Source of the DNA: Prevotella sp. | GTDB taxonomy: Bacteria > Bacteroidota > Bacteroidia > Bacteroidales > Bacteroidaceae | Assembly (NCBI GenBank): GCA_017471245.1 | Contig: JAFUVB010000093.1 | Coordinates: forward strand, 1-39,735 | Reading direction: 5' to 3' | DNA length: 39,735 bases | Shown here: one piece after another, positions 1 through 7,806 of the stretch | Position numbering within the stretch: position 1 is the first letter of the stretch | Layout of the letters: every line of letters starts with the position of its first letter | Program-made: the position numbers and the translations under genes | Notes under the pieces: generated by a model | Databases searched by the model: none | What the model saw: only the letters and a program-made list of their open reading frames with translations | What the model was told of the DNA's origin: nothing

Positions 1-20
1 ACACACACACACACACACAA
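1..20. repeat. AC dinucleotide run at window edge
   Basis: The window opens with about nine consecutive AC dinucleotides followed by AA. It is cut by the window edge, so its full length is unknown. The remaining bases up to the first gene at 196 contain no convincing gene; just before that gene are two short A/T-rich near-repeats (TTAAATAGT and CTAAATAGT). No clear TAnnTTTG promoter box was found here. Confidence 0.6.
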
Positions 21-195
21 TTAGCGCTACTGGCGTAGACCACATTGTTAATATCCGCGCAGACGCGCGTAAATATACGGCTTTCCATGCATTCGTGCAA
101 GGGAAGCCGATGTGTTTTTTATGTATGAACCAACAAGAATCAACAGAGAATAGTAATTAACCCTTAAATAGTAACCCCCTAAATAGTTATTAATT

Positions 196-1449
196 ATGAG
201 AATCAAACAATTAATCAGTAGAATCGTGATGGCACTAATCATCACATTCGGAGTGCAGACAACGGCTTCTGCACAGTTCGGCAGCCTTAAAGGTCTCGCT
301 AAGAAGGCAAAACAGGCTGTCACCGACAAAGCCAAGGAAACAGTGAGCGACGCAAAGAAGGATGCTAAGACAACTGTAAAGCAGCAGGCAACGCAGACTG
401 TCAGCGAGACAACAGGCGTGAATGTTGGTTCAGACGGTGATGAGACCAGCGCAGGCGACGTTACGGAGAGCCTGAGTGACTTCGATGTGGACTACTCGAT
501 AGCCAAGCAGACTACATGGGATTATGAGTCACCAACAACCGATGTTCTTGCCGACGCTGCTTATTGGTGTCAGCGTCTTCGTAATAGTCTAAAGGCAGGA
601 AAGGCCGGTGCTATTGATTTCGATGCACTGAGTCATATAAACAATGGGGTTCCCAGTTTCTCTTACCTTGAGAAGCAGTATCACCAAGGCTCGGACGCAC
701 GCAACTTGGAGGCCGTCTGGCAGTGGGGACTCGAAAGGGATCAACTGGTCAAGGCTGCTTGGAAACTCATCAGCAAAGACCTACCGCAGCGTCCCGACTA
801 TGCTGGTATGGTGAAGGGGTTGCTGAGCCGTGCAGAGAAGGCTGGCAGCCAGTCGGCTCGAAACTATTATTTCGATCGCGCTTTCGAAACAACATCGCTT
901 GCAATCAAGTTTGGTAAGATTTCTGCTGGAAATAGCGATGCATCCTCAATTGCCAGTCGTTTGCAAGCACTTTACAGCGGATTGGACGCAACACAGAAGG
1001 CAAACTATCCCTCATCGTTCACTGTTAGCGACATCGAGGCATTCGACGAAAAGCGTATTGCTGGAGCCAACGTCGGTGGTGAACAGTTGAAGATGAAGAA
1101 GGGCTCATTGATGAGGTCGTACAAGCGTGCCGAAGCCGAAGGTCGCTACAAGGCCATGCCCGCCTCGAAGGGCTCGCAGGCGGAGCAGGGCATCAAGGCC
1201 TACATCGAGAAAACTTATCCCGAATGGGGCAAGTTGGTGCGCGTGTCGTGCGCCGAGCAGTGGAACGTGGTGCGCGATAAGCTTGGCAACATCCAGTATC
1301 GCTACTGCGGTGCCAGCATCCTCTGCGAGGACCAGGGCTACAAGGTCATCCACGGTGTCGACGTCCACCAGACCTACAGCGGCGGCAAGTACGAGAACAG
1401 GCTGGTTCGCAACGACGCGTGGAACAACATGATTTATCTGGCGAAGTAA
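196..1449 (+). CDS. Secreted protein of unknown function with an LEA-like Lys/Ala-rich N-terminus
   Basis: I do not recognise this 417-residue protein. It starts with a clear signal peptide (basic MRIKQ, hydrophobic stretch, TTASAQF cleavage region), so it is exported. Residues of about 27 to 75 are rich in Lys, Ala, Asp and Thr (KAKQAVTDKAKETVSDAKKD), with the periodicity of an amphipathic helix like those of LEA or apolipoprotein-like segments. The remainder is mixed, with a helical middle and a Cys-containing C-terminal domain ending NNMIYLAK. It stands alone on the plus strand and is followed by a strong hairpin. No enzyme motif was seen. The start is chosen because it gives a complete signal peptide directly after an A/T-rich leader. 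Confidence 0.85.
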   Translation: MRIKQLISRIVMALIITFGVQTTASAQFGSLKGLAKKAKQAVTDKAKETVSDAKKDAKTTVKQQATQTVSETTGVNVGSDGDETSAGDVTESLSDFDVDYSIAKQTTWDYESPTTDVLADAAYWCQRLRNSLKAGKAGAIDFDALSHINNGVPSFSYLEKQYHQGSDARNLEAVWQWGLERDQLVKAAWKLISKDLPQRPDYAGMVKGLLSRAEKAGSQSARNYYFDRAFETTSLAIKFGKISAGNSDASSIASRLQALYSGLDATQKANYPSSFTVSDIEAFDEKRIAGANVGGEQLKMKKGSLMRSYKRAEAEGRYKAMPASKGSQAEQGIKAYIEKTYPEWGKLVRVSCAEQWNVVRDKLGNIQYRYCGASILCEDQGYKVIHGVDVHQTYSGGKYENRLVRNDAWNNMIYLAK

Positions 1450-1456
1450 ACCAATA

Positions 1457-1554
1457 CTCCCCCCGACAGCGGTGCCGCCGCGGTTTCTTTGGGCTTTCAC
1501 GATTGGCCCTACGTTTCATTACCGCGGGGCGGGCGCAGGCTCGGGGGGATTTTT
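1457..1554 (+). terminator. Large GC-rich hairpin followed by a T run
   Basis: Six Cs plus GA at 1459-1466 pair with TC plus six Gs at 1541-1549. Inside them GC-rich arms (GTGCCGCCGCGG against CCGCGGGGCGGGCGC) continue an imperfect stem of roughly 28 bp. The right arm runs directly into ATTTTTCC. The position 8 bp after the first gene's stop suits an intrinsic terminator. The stem is unusually long and GC-rich for this genome. Confidence 0.6.
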
Positions 1555-1595
1555 CCTCTAACGCATAGCGTATGCAGCAAGAGTAACCAGGGGAC

Positions 1596-1647
1596 GGTTC
1601 CGTGATCATTTCTGTCTTGTTCATCATTTCTGGAAAATCATGGAACC
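1596..1647. other. Second inverted repeat after gene 1
   Basis: GGTTCCGTGAT at 1596-1606 pairs with ATCATGGAACC at 1637-1647 (ten Watson-Crick pairs and one G-T), with a 30-nt loop. No long T run follows on either strand. It may form a hairpin in RNA or mark an old insertion. Its function is unknown. Confidence 0.4.
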
Positions 1648-1708
1648 GGCTCTATTGATCATTTTATTAACTTCTGAACCACGCCAAATGAAACATCAGC
1701 AAGAGGGC

Positions 1709-1840
1709 GTGTCATTAAAAAACCACAACGGATTTCACGGATTAAACAGATTATTTTTTAGTTCCTGATGATCAGTATGACTTAAATCCGTAGAATCCGT
1801 GAAATCCGTTGTTTCTATAGGAATATCTGTATTTTGACAC
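1709..1840. repeat. Element A, copy 1: MITE-like inverted-repeat element
   Basis: The copy is bounded by GTGTCA (1709-1714) and its inverse TGACAC (1835-1840). Inside is a perfect 19-bp inverted repeat: ACAACGGATTTCACGGATT at 1725-1743 and its complement at 1794-1812. No open reading frame is shared with copy 2 at 2126-2275. The small size, terminal inverted repeats and lack of coding capacity resemble a non-autonomous mobile element or an intergenic hairpin repeat. Confidence 0.7.
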
Positions 1841-1885
1841 ACCTTCCTGTTGTTCATTCAGTTGTCGGCAATATTCAAAGTTACT

Positions 1886-2033
1886 AATCGGCGATTTTTA
1901 CGTGTGAGAGCGGCATTTTGGAGCCTCGGAAACGGCGAGATGGAAAAGTAAATCAAATTAATTTGCTGAGTAAATCAAATTGATTTGAAAAGTAAATTAA
2001 ATTAATTTGCAAAGTAAATCAAATTGATTTGCT
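1886..2033. repeat. Element B, copy 1 (four palindromic TAAATCAAATT units)
   Basis: This 148-nt block matches 35192-35340 with nearly the same length and orientation. It begins AATCGGCGATTTTTACG and ends with four tandem A/T-rich near-palindromic units of the type GTAAATCAAATTRATTTG. Weaker similarity continues to about 2100 (ACGGCG and TTTCGGAG motifs). No conserved reading frame was seen. It lies between the two copies of element A. Confidence 0.75.
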
Positions 2034-2125
2034 GGAGCGCGAGAATGCTATGAAACAAGAAAAACGGCGCTTTTCAGGCACAAGAACGGCGTTTCGGAGA
2101 TGCCTTTACGCTTTCGTATGAAAAG

Positions 2126-2275
2126 GAGGGCGCGTGTCAAAAAGAAACTACAACGGATTTTTCGTATTAAACGGATTTCACGTATTAAACAGATTATCAA
2201 AGTTCCTGATGATCAGTATGGCTTAAATCCGTAAAATCCGTGAAATCCGTTGTTTCTATAGGAGTATCTGTATTC
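2126..2275. repeat. Element A, copy 2
   Basis: It is a direct copy of 1709-1840, sharing the start (GCGTGTCA followed by an A run), the middle (GTTCCTGATGATCAGTATG) and the end (CCGTTGTTTCTATAGG). A duplicated stretch near the left arm (CGTATTAAACGGATTTCA) makes it longer and its left hairpin arm imperfect. It lies just beyond the 3' end of the minus-strand peptidase gene and could end transcription of the six-gene operon by its hairpin; that role is a guess. Confidence 0.7.
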
Positions 2276-2284
2276 CGATGGCTG

Positions 2285-5116
2285 TTAGTCCTTGGCAACG
2301 GGTGTAGACATCACCACCGTGACGCAGTTGCCGCTGTTGAGCAGTTCTTTCATCAGCTGTTGAATGTCGGCAAGCGTGATGCTGTTGAGCGTTTCCTTGT
2401 AGTTCTTCGAGAAGTCAACGCCCGTGAACCACTTGTTGATGAGCACATACTCCCAATAGGCGTTTGCCGAGCGGTTGCCTTCGTCGATTTTCAGCAGGTT
2501 TTCGCGCACCTTGTTGAATGCCTCTGCATCGGGACCTTCATCGGCAATCTGCTGCATGCCTTCTTTCACCAACTTCAGGGCAAGGTCTTTCTTGTCGGGG
2601 CTGGTGGGGAAGCTTACCTGGCAGCGAGAATAATGCAGCGGGAACATGTGCTGCTGCGCACCTGCCGACACGCTGTAGGCTGCACCGGCATCCTCGCGGA
2701 TGGTCTTGGTGTAGAGTATGGTCATGATTTCTCCCAGCAGCTGTGCCGTGAGATAGTTCTTCATGCTATACTTGCGTGGCGTGGTCAGCGTGATGTTGAT
2801 GCGGGCAGTGGGCGTTTCCTGTTCTTTTTCGAACATCACCGTGCGCACACCGGGCTTGATGGCTCCCACGGGGAACTCCACGGGGTTGCTCCATGTGGAG
2901 GGCAGCGATGCCAGATATTTCTTCACGTAGGGGCGCATCATGTGAACGTCAACGTTTCCGATGAAGAAGAAGGTGAACGACGATGCGTCGCTGTAGGCCT
3001 TGCGCAGCACGTCTAACAGATGGTCGTAGTCGATGTTGTGGATGTCGTCGGCTGTCAGCTTCACGTTATAGGGGTCATCAGGATGCAGCGCCTGTGTCAG
3101 CGAATCGCCCCATGCCGAATTTGGCTGCTTCTCCGACTCGCGGTATTGGCGCTCCAAGCGGTTGCACAGCGACTTGAATGCCTTCTCGTCCTTATGGGGA
3201 TAGAGGAAGGCTGCGTGAGCCTGCTCCAGCATGTTGCCGATATATTCGGGCGAGCACGAGCCGGATACGGCAGAATAGTTGGCAGACAGTGCTGTTGATG
3301 CCGTGGCGTTGATGCCGTTGAACGCCTTGTCTTTCTGCAGCAGCGTATAGTTGCCTAAGCCTGCCACGTCGGGCTGATAGTTGAGGAACGACCCAAACTT
3401 ATGGTCATCCGGCGAAAGCAGCGAGAGACCGCCGCGGCTGACTGCCATCATGCGCACCTGATCCTTGCGGAAATCGGTCTTCATCACAACCACCTTGGCA
3501 CCGTTGCCCAAGCGCATCTTATACAATCCGTCTTCCTTGTCGATGCCTTCACTCACGATGGTGCCGTCGACAGGCTCCTTGGGCAGGAACGGTTCGTTGC
3601 TCACATTGTCAACGTATGGCTCCGTCTGCTCCTGCATTCCCTTTTGATAGATGGCGAGCAGTTCCTCCTTGGTGGGTACGACTGTCTTGCCGTCGTCCTT
3701 CACATAGAGTGTCAAGGCAAAGTTAGAGCCGTCGGCAGAGAAATATTCGTTGAAGCGTTTGTTCAGGTCGTCAACCGTCAGCTCATTCAAGAGGTTCTTA
3801 TACATGTTGTATTCATACTCAATGCCGGGAATCGGGCTGTTGTCGAGGAAGTGGCGCACATACTCCTGCACATATCTCGACGAGTAGCGCTTGTCGCGGT
3901 CGCGATAGGCGCTCTCTATTCCGATGAGCGTTCCTTCCACTTCGCGCTTGAACTCCGACTCGGTGAAGCCGTGCTGGCGCAGGCGGCGAATCTCGCGCAC
4001 CATTGCCTCTTCGCCCTTCCGTATGCCGTCGGAGTCGCTCTTGCACATCACGTAAGGCGAGAAAGCCTCCATGGTGTTAGCCAGGAAATAGTTACCATTG
4101 CCACCCGCACACAGGGAGAACTCTGCCGTTCCGTCCTGAACCTTCTCAACGGTCCTGCCATGGAACAGGTCTTTGATATAGCTGTCGAGCAGTGCTTCCT
4201 TCACTGCCTGCAGCGTGTTCTTCTGTTCACGCTTCAGCGTGGGGTGCTTGAAATACATCTGAACGCTGGGAGAAGAATTCTCCTTATCGCTTCCGATGAA
4301 CACGATGGGTTCCTTGTTGTCCTGCACGGGATAGTATTCGCGCTTTGCTGCATCGGCAGGAGGCGCGGGGATATCGGCGAAAATCTTCTTGATTTTCTGC
4401 TCAACCACGTTCACGTCTACATCACCCACCACGATGATACCTTGCAGGTCGGGGCGATACCACTTCTCGTAGTAGTCGCGCAGAGCCTGGTGCTTGAAGT
4501 TCATCACGATGTCCATCGAACCGATGGGCATGCAGTCGGAATACTTGGAACCGGCAAGCAGCACTGGCATGGCAGCCTCGTGCATGCGCTGGCTGGCAGT
4601 GTTGCGCATGCGCCATTCCTCTTGAATCACGCCGCGCTCCTTGTCGATTTCTTCTCCGTCGAGTGTCAGGTCGTTGCTCCAGTCGTGAAGAATCATCAGG
4701 CAAGAGTCGATGGCATTCTTCACCTTCACGGGTACATTGTCTATATTGTATACCGTTTCATCCACGGAAGTATAGGCATTCAGGTCTTGTCCGAACTTCA
4801 CACCGATGCGCTCCAGGTATTCACGCAGGGCATTGCCGGGGAAATGAGTGGTTCCGTTAAAGCACATGTGCTCCAGGAAGTGTGCCAGTCCGCGCTGGTC
4901 GGGATTCTCCTGAATGGCTCCCACCTTCTGCGCGATGTAGAAGTAGGCCAGGTCTTTGGGTTCCTTGTTGTGGCGGATGTAGTAGGTTAGTCCGTTGGGC
5001 AGCTTCCCGATTTTCACTTTCGAGTCAACGGGCAGTTGCGCATCCCATTTGTTTTGTGCCGTCATCACCACCGACGACAGCAACATCAACATCAATAATA
5101 GTTTTCTTTGTTTCAT
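2285..5116 (-). CDS. M16 (insulinase/pitrilysin) family zinc metallopeptidase, exported
   Basis: This is a 943-residue two-lobe M16 peptidase like the Bacteroidetes 'insulinase family' proteins. The signal peptide (MKQRKLLLMLMLLSSVVMTAQ) places it in the periplasm or outside. The inverted zinc motif is seen as HFLEH (H79, E82, H83), with the downstream helix ERGVIQEEWR supplying the third ligand and the usual glutamates. The C-terminal half repeats the fold without a second zinc motif, as is normal for full-length members. It is the last gene of the six-gene operon, 12 bp after the thioredoxin-like gene. It probably degrades peptides entering through SusC/SusD; the substrate is unknown. Confidence 0.93.
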   Translation of the reverse strand: MKQRKLLLMLMLLSSVVMTAQNKWDAQLPVDSKVKIGKLPNGLTYYIRHNKEPKDLAYFYIAQKVGAIQENPDQRGLAHFLEHMCFNGTTHFPGNALREYLERIGVKFGQDLNAYTSVDETVYNIDNVPVKVKNAIDSCLMILHDWSNDLTLDGEEIDKERGVIQEEWRMRNTASQRMHEAAMPVLLAGSKYSDCMPIGSMDIVMNFKHQALRDYYEKWYRPDLQGIIVVGDVDVNVVEQKIKKIFADIPAPPADAAKREYYPVQDNKEPIVFIGSDKENSSPSVQMYFKHPTLKREQKNTLQAVKEALLDSYIKDLFHGRTVEKVQDGTAEFSLCAGGNGNYFLANTMEAFSPYVMCKSDSDGIRKGEEAMVREIRRLRQHGFTESEFKREVEGTLIGIESAYRDRDKRYSSRYVQEYVRHFLDNSPIPGIEYEYNMYKNLLNELTVDDLNKRFNEYFSADGSNFALTLYVKDDGKTVVPTKEELLAIYQKGMQEQTEPYVDNVSNEPFLPKEPVDGTIVSEGIDKEDGLYKMRLGNGAKVVVMKTDFRKDQVRMMAVSRGGLSLLSPDDHKFGSFLNYQPDVAGLGNYTLLQKDKAFNGINATASTALSANYSAVSGSCSPEYIGNMLEQAHAAFLYPHKDEKAFKSLCNRLERQYRESEKQPNSAWGDSLTQALHPDDPYNVKLTADDIHNIDYDHLLDVLRKAYSDASSFTFFFIGNVDVHMMRPYVKKYLASLPSTWSNPVEFPVGAIKPGVRTVMFEKEQETPTARINITLTTPRKYSMKNYLTAQLLGEIMTILYTKTIREDAGAAYSVSAGAQQHMFPLHYSRCQVSFPTSPDKKDLALKLVKEGMQQIADEGPDAEAFNKVRENLLKIDEGNRSANAYWEYVLINKWFTGVDFSKNYKETLNSITLADIQQLMKELLNSGNCVTVVMSTPVAKD

Positions 5117-5128
5117 AAAATAGTTTTA

Positions 5129-6190
5129 TTATCGTTCTACATTGTTTGCATCCGTGTTTTTTCTCACGGCTCTCAGTTCCTCTATCTTGCCGAGTATGGT
5201 CTCGTCGTCCTTGGCTTTCTCGCTCAGCAGCTTGCAGCCGTATTCAAACTGCCCTGATGCAATAGATGGCATCTTGGCACTTTCGGTGAGCGTCTTCAGG
5301 AAAAGCTGGCGGTCATCTGTCTGGAAGCAGTAGGGCAAGAGGAACTGCACGATTCGCTCGCGGGCATTCTCCACGCCCATCTCCTGCATGTATTGCTGAA
5401 GCTGCGCAGCCTTATCGAAGTCAAAGTCCAGTTTGTTGCCTTCACCATAGATGTAGAGTCCCTTGCATGCCTGATGCCATTTGTCGTTGATATATACCTG
5501 TGCCTTGTCGCCGTAATGCTGTTTGAAGGCATCGCGGTTTTTCCAGGCATAGACGAAAGGTGTGCTTTTGCAATCGGAAACATAGTAGACAAACAGTTTC
5601 CAAGCTGCCGAATCGCTGAGCATGATGGAGGGATCGGATGAAAGATAGCCATCGATCACTTCTTTCAGCTTGCCCGTCTGCCGGTTCTGCTCCAACCATT
5701 TGATATACTGCTGCACCACTTCGGGCGAGCGGTTACCTTCGCCATAGCTCACCACAAACGCGGGATCCTTGTAGTTTTCCACACGATTCTTCATGTCATC
5801 CACAAAGGCTTGAGGGGTCATCGACCCAACCGTGCGGAACTTCACGCTCCCGTCGGGGTTGAGAACCAGCAGCGTGGGATAGGCATTCACATCCCATTGC
5901 TTGCCCAACTGCGGACCTTCGCCCTTTTCCATGTCAATCTTCGTGGAAACGAAAACCTTGTTGAAGTAGTCGCCCACCACCTTTTGGGGGAACACTTCCT
6001 GAGTCATCTTTTTGCAAGGACCGCACCACGAGGTGTAGCAATCCACGAAAACAAGTTTTCCTTGTTGCCTTGCCATCTGGAGAACCGTGGCGATGGGGGC
6101 ATCCACAAAGTGGATTCCCTCTTCTGCGGTCTGCGCCATCACTGGCGCAGCGCAGAAGAGCATCAAGAGAGAGAATAGCTTGTGCTTCAT
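5129..6190 (-). CDS. Thioredoxin-fold periplasmic protein
   Basis: The 353-residue protein has a signal peptide (MKHKLFSLLMLFCAAPVMAQ). A thioredoxin domain at residues of about 22 to 135 carries the redox motif WCGPC (C56, C59) and the cis-Pro region AYPTLLVLNPDG. The C-terminal 215 residues are helical and look like TPR-like repeats, a layout common in Bacteroidetes redoxin-family proteins. It probably reduces or rearranges disulfides of exported proteins or imported peptides in the periplasm. It begins 1 bp after the FISUMP gene stop and ends 12 bp before the peptidase gene, so it is co-transcribed. Disulfide reduction before peptide cleavage is a plausible joint role, by inference. Confidence 0.9.
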   Translation of the reverse strand: MKHKLFSLLMLFCAAPVMAQTAEEGIHFVDAPIATVLQMARQQGKLVFVDCYTSWCGPCKKMTQEVFPQKVVGDYFNKVFVSTKIDMEKGEGPQLGKQWDVNAYPTLLVLNPDGSVKFRTVGSMTPQAFVDDMKNRVENYKDPAFVVSYGEGNRSPEVVQQYIKWLEQNRQTGKLKEVIDGYLSSDPSIMLSDSAAWKLFVYYVSDCKSTPFVYAWKNRDAFKQHYGDKAQVYINDKWHQACKGLYIYGEGNKLDFDFDKAAQLQQYMQEMGVENARERIVQFLLPYCFQTDDRQLFLKTLTESAKMPSIASGQFEYGCKLLSEKAKDDETILGKIEELRAVRKNTDANNVER

Positions 6191-6191
6191 A

Positions 6192-6830
6192 TCATTTATT
6201 TCTCACACAACGTACATTCAGGAAATTAGCCTTGGTCATCGACTGCAACTGCACGTCGGTGCTATTGTAGAGCAGCTTCACGTAATAGGCATACTGGTCG
6301 GTCTTGTCGCTGTCGGTGGTGCTGGTCCAGTATAGCGACATGGCGTAGGTATAGTCGTAAAGCCCGATTTGGCGGTCGAGTTCAGGATCCAAGTAGAAAC
6401 CGCCGAACTGCAGGTTCACTGCCTTGGCGAGATTCTCTGCACCTACCTCGCTGATCAGCTGTTCCCAGTCTTCCTTCGTGGGCAGTCGCCAGCCCTCAGG
6501 TACGGATGCCGTGGCAGCTGTGAAGTCGTAAAGCCCGCCAAACTCATTATAATAACGCTTGTTGATGGGGTCGTTATAATAATAGGTGCTCTCGGTGAGA
6601 TCGGGATAAAACGTGCCTGTCGTGGCCTTAAACCGCAGGTTCTCCGTCATCCATTCCAGCTTTCCATACTGCACATAGCCATAATGCGTGCCGTCTCGCT
6701 CGTCGGTGAACGTACCCGAACTTACGGGGGCCGGCAACTCTCGTGCATTGTCATCATCGTCATTGCATGCCGTGAAAGCAAACAGAGCCATCGCCAGCAT
6801 CAGGAATATATTCTTTTTCATTGTCTTCAC
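6192..6830 (-). CDS. FISUMP-domain lipoprotein
   Basis: This 212-residue protein has a lipoprotein signal with lipobox FTAC (C22) followed by acidic NDDDDN, typical of surface-exposed Bacteroidetes lipoproteins. The body fits the Fibrobacter succinogenes major paralogous domain: WMTENLRF, VPEGWRLPTKEDWEQL, YWTSTTDS and the ending NVRCVRNK. The domain is frequent in SusC/SusD operons and probably mediates surface binding; its ligand is unknown. It is the fourth gene of the operon, separated from its neighbours by 11 bp and 1 bp. Confidence 0.85.
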   Translation of the reverse strand: MKTMKKNIFLMLAMALFAFTACNDDDDNARELPAPVSSGTFTDERDGTHYGYVQYGKLEWMTENLRFKATTGTFYPDLTESTYYYNDPINKRYYNEFGGLYDFTAATASVPEGWRLPTKEDWEQLISEVGAENLAKAVNLQFGGFYLDPELDRQIGLYDYTYAMSLYWTSTTDSDKTDQYAYYVKLLYNSTDVQLQSMTKANFLNVRCVRNK

Positions 6831-6841
6831 AGTTTTATCAG

Positions 6842-7786
6842 TTAAATAATCACGCCCAGTTCCTCAATGATATTTCTGAGAATGTAGTACTTCTTCATCA
6901 CGATGGGATACTGTCCGTAAATGGCATTGAACTCCTCTTCGGTCATGTCGAAGATGGCATTGGTATAATCCTCAAGGTCGTACTCCTTTGCCTTGATGTT
7001 ATACATCGGGAACCCGTAGGGCGAGCCCCATGCGTATGCAGAGAGCAATCCCACGTCATACATGGTTGGATATTGTGCAAGGAAAGGTTCTGCGGCAGCA
7101 TTCATGGCGTAGGTGGAATAAAGATTAGAGCAGAACGAATAGAATTCCTCGAAGCGGCTCTCATCCAACGCAGTGATCTTGTTGGATACCAGACTCTTCA
7201 ATATCGAGATACGCTTGGCATTCTTCTGCGTGTCGTTCAATTCGGCAATGCCGTTCACATCGATGGCGAGGCATCGCCAGCCCGAATATACATCTGCGGT
7301 GGAGGGAACCAGTCTGCCATACGAATAGGCGTTATACCTGATGGCGTTCACCAAGAGGAACGAGTAAGGGCGCATGGCGGGGCCAAGGGAGGGCAGCACA
7401 CTGTTCTTCACGAAGTCCACGGCTTCGCGTTTGTCTGCATCCGTCGTGAGATAGTCGAAAGCAAAATTCCGCATATCCACGCTGTTCTGCGTTCCGTTCA
7501 GAGCCCATTGCAGGTCGATGGTCTTCGTGTCGTAGTAGGGCGTGCCGTCGGGGTTCACGCTTGTTTGCTTCTTGTAGAGCGTGTCGTTGAAGAGCACGTA
7601 GATGCCCGTCTGCTGGAAGAAAGCCTGCTGCAGTTGCTGATCGGCAGCCGTCGCTCCGTAGGGATTCAGGAAGATGTCTTCCTCAAGGGCGGAGGGTTCC
7701 GCTTTGTCGTCGCCGCATGCCGTCAGTGAGCCGATAACCAAGGTTGCCGACAGCATCATATATAGATATTTTTTCATTGCATTCAT
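6842..7786 (-). CDS. SusCD-associated lipoprotein of unknown function
   Basis: The 314-residue protein has a lipobox SLTAC (cysteine near residue 25) and a short acidic linker. Its position right after susD and the opening region (NPYGATAADQQLQQAFFQQTGIYVLFNDTLY) resemble the lipoproteins called 'putative zinc-binding metallopeptidase' in similar operons. However, no HExxH motif exists anywhere in it, so a peptidase activity is not supported. It could be a non-catalytic relative that helps bind substrate at the cell surface. It lies 20 bp after susD and 11 bp before the FISUMP gene. Confidence 0.8.
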   Translation of the reverse strand: MNAMKKYLYMMLSATLVIGSLTACGDDKAEPSALEEDIFLNPYGATAADQQLQQAFFQQTGIYVLFNDTLYKKQTSVNPDGTPYYDTKTIDLQWALNGTQNSVDMRNFAFDYLTTDADKREAVDFVKNSVLPSLGPAMRPYSFLLVNAIRYNAYSYGRLVPSTADVYSGWRCLAIDVNGIAELNDTQKNAKRISILKSLVSNKITALDESRFEEFYSFCSNLYSTYAMNAAAEPFLAQYPTMYDVGLLSAYAWGSPYGFPMYNIKAKEYDLEDYTNAIFDMTEEEFNAIYGQYPIVMKKYYILRNIIEELGVII

Positions 7787-7806
7787 GTTTTATTACGTTT
7801 CAGCTG

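Noticed and set aside
3401-4990. A 529-codon open frame on the plus strand opposite the M16 peptidase gene
   Set aside because: It lies wholly antisense to a well-supported peptidase, has no signal, domain or promoter, and its composition (many His, Val, Leu) is what the complement of that gene gives.
6821-7729. A 302-codon plus-strand open frame opposite the third operon gene
   Set aside because: It is the shadow of the lipoprotein gene at 6842-7786; no independent start signals or domain.
6842-7786. Zinc metallopeptidase
   Set aside because: Position and general look fit such lipoproteins, but there is no HExxH or other zinc motif in the sequence.
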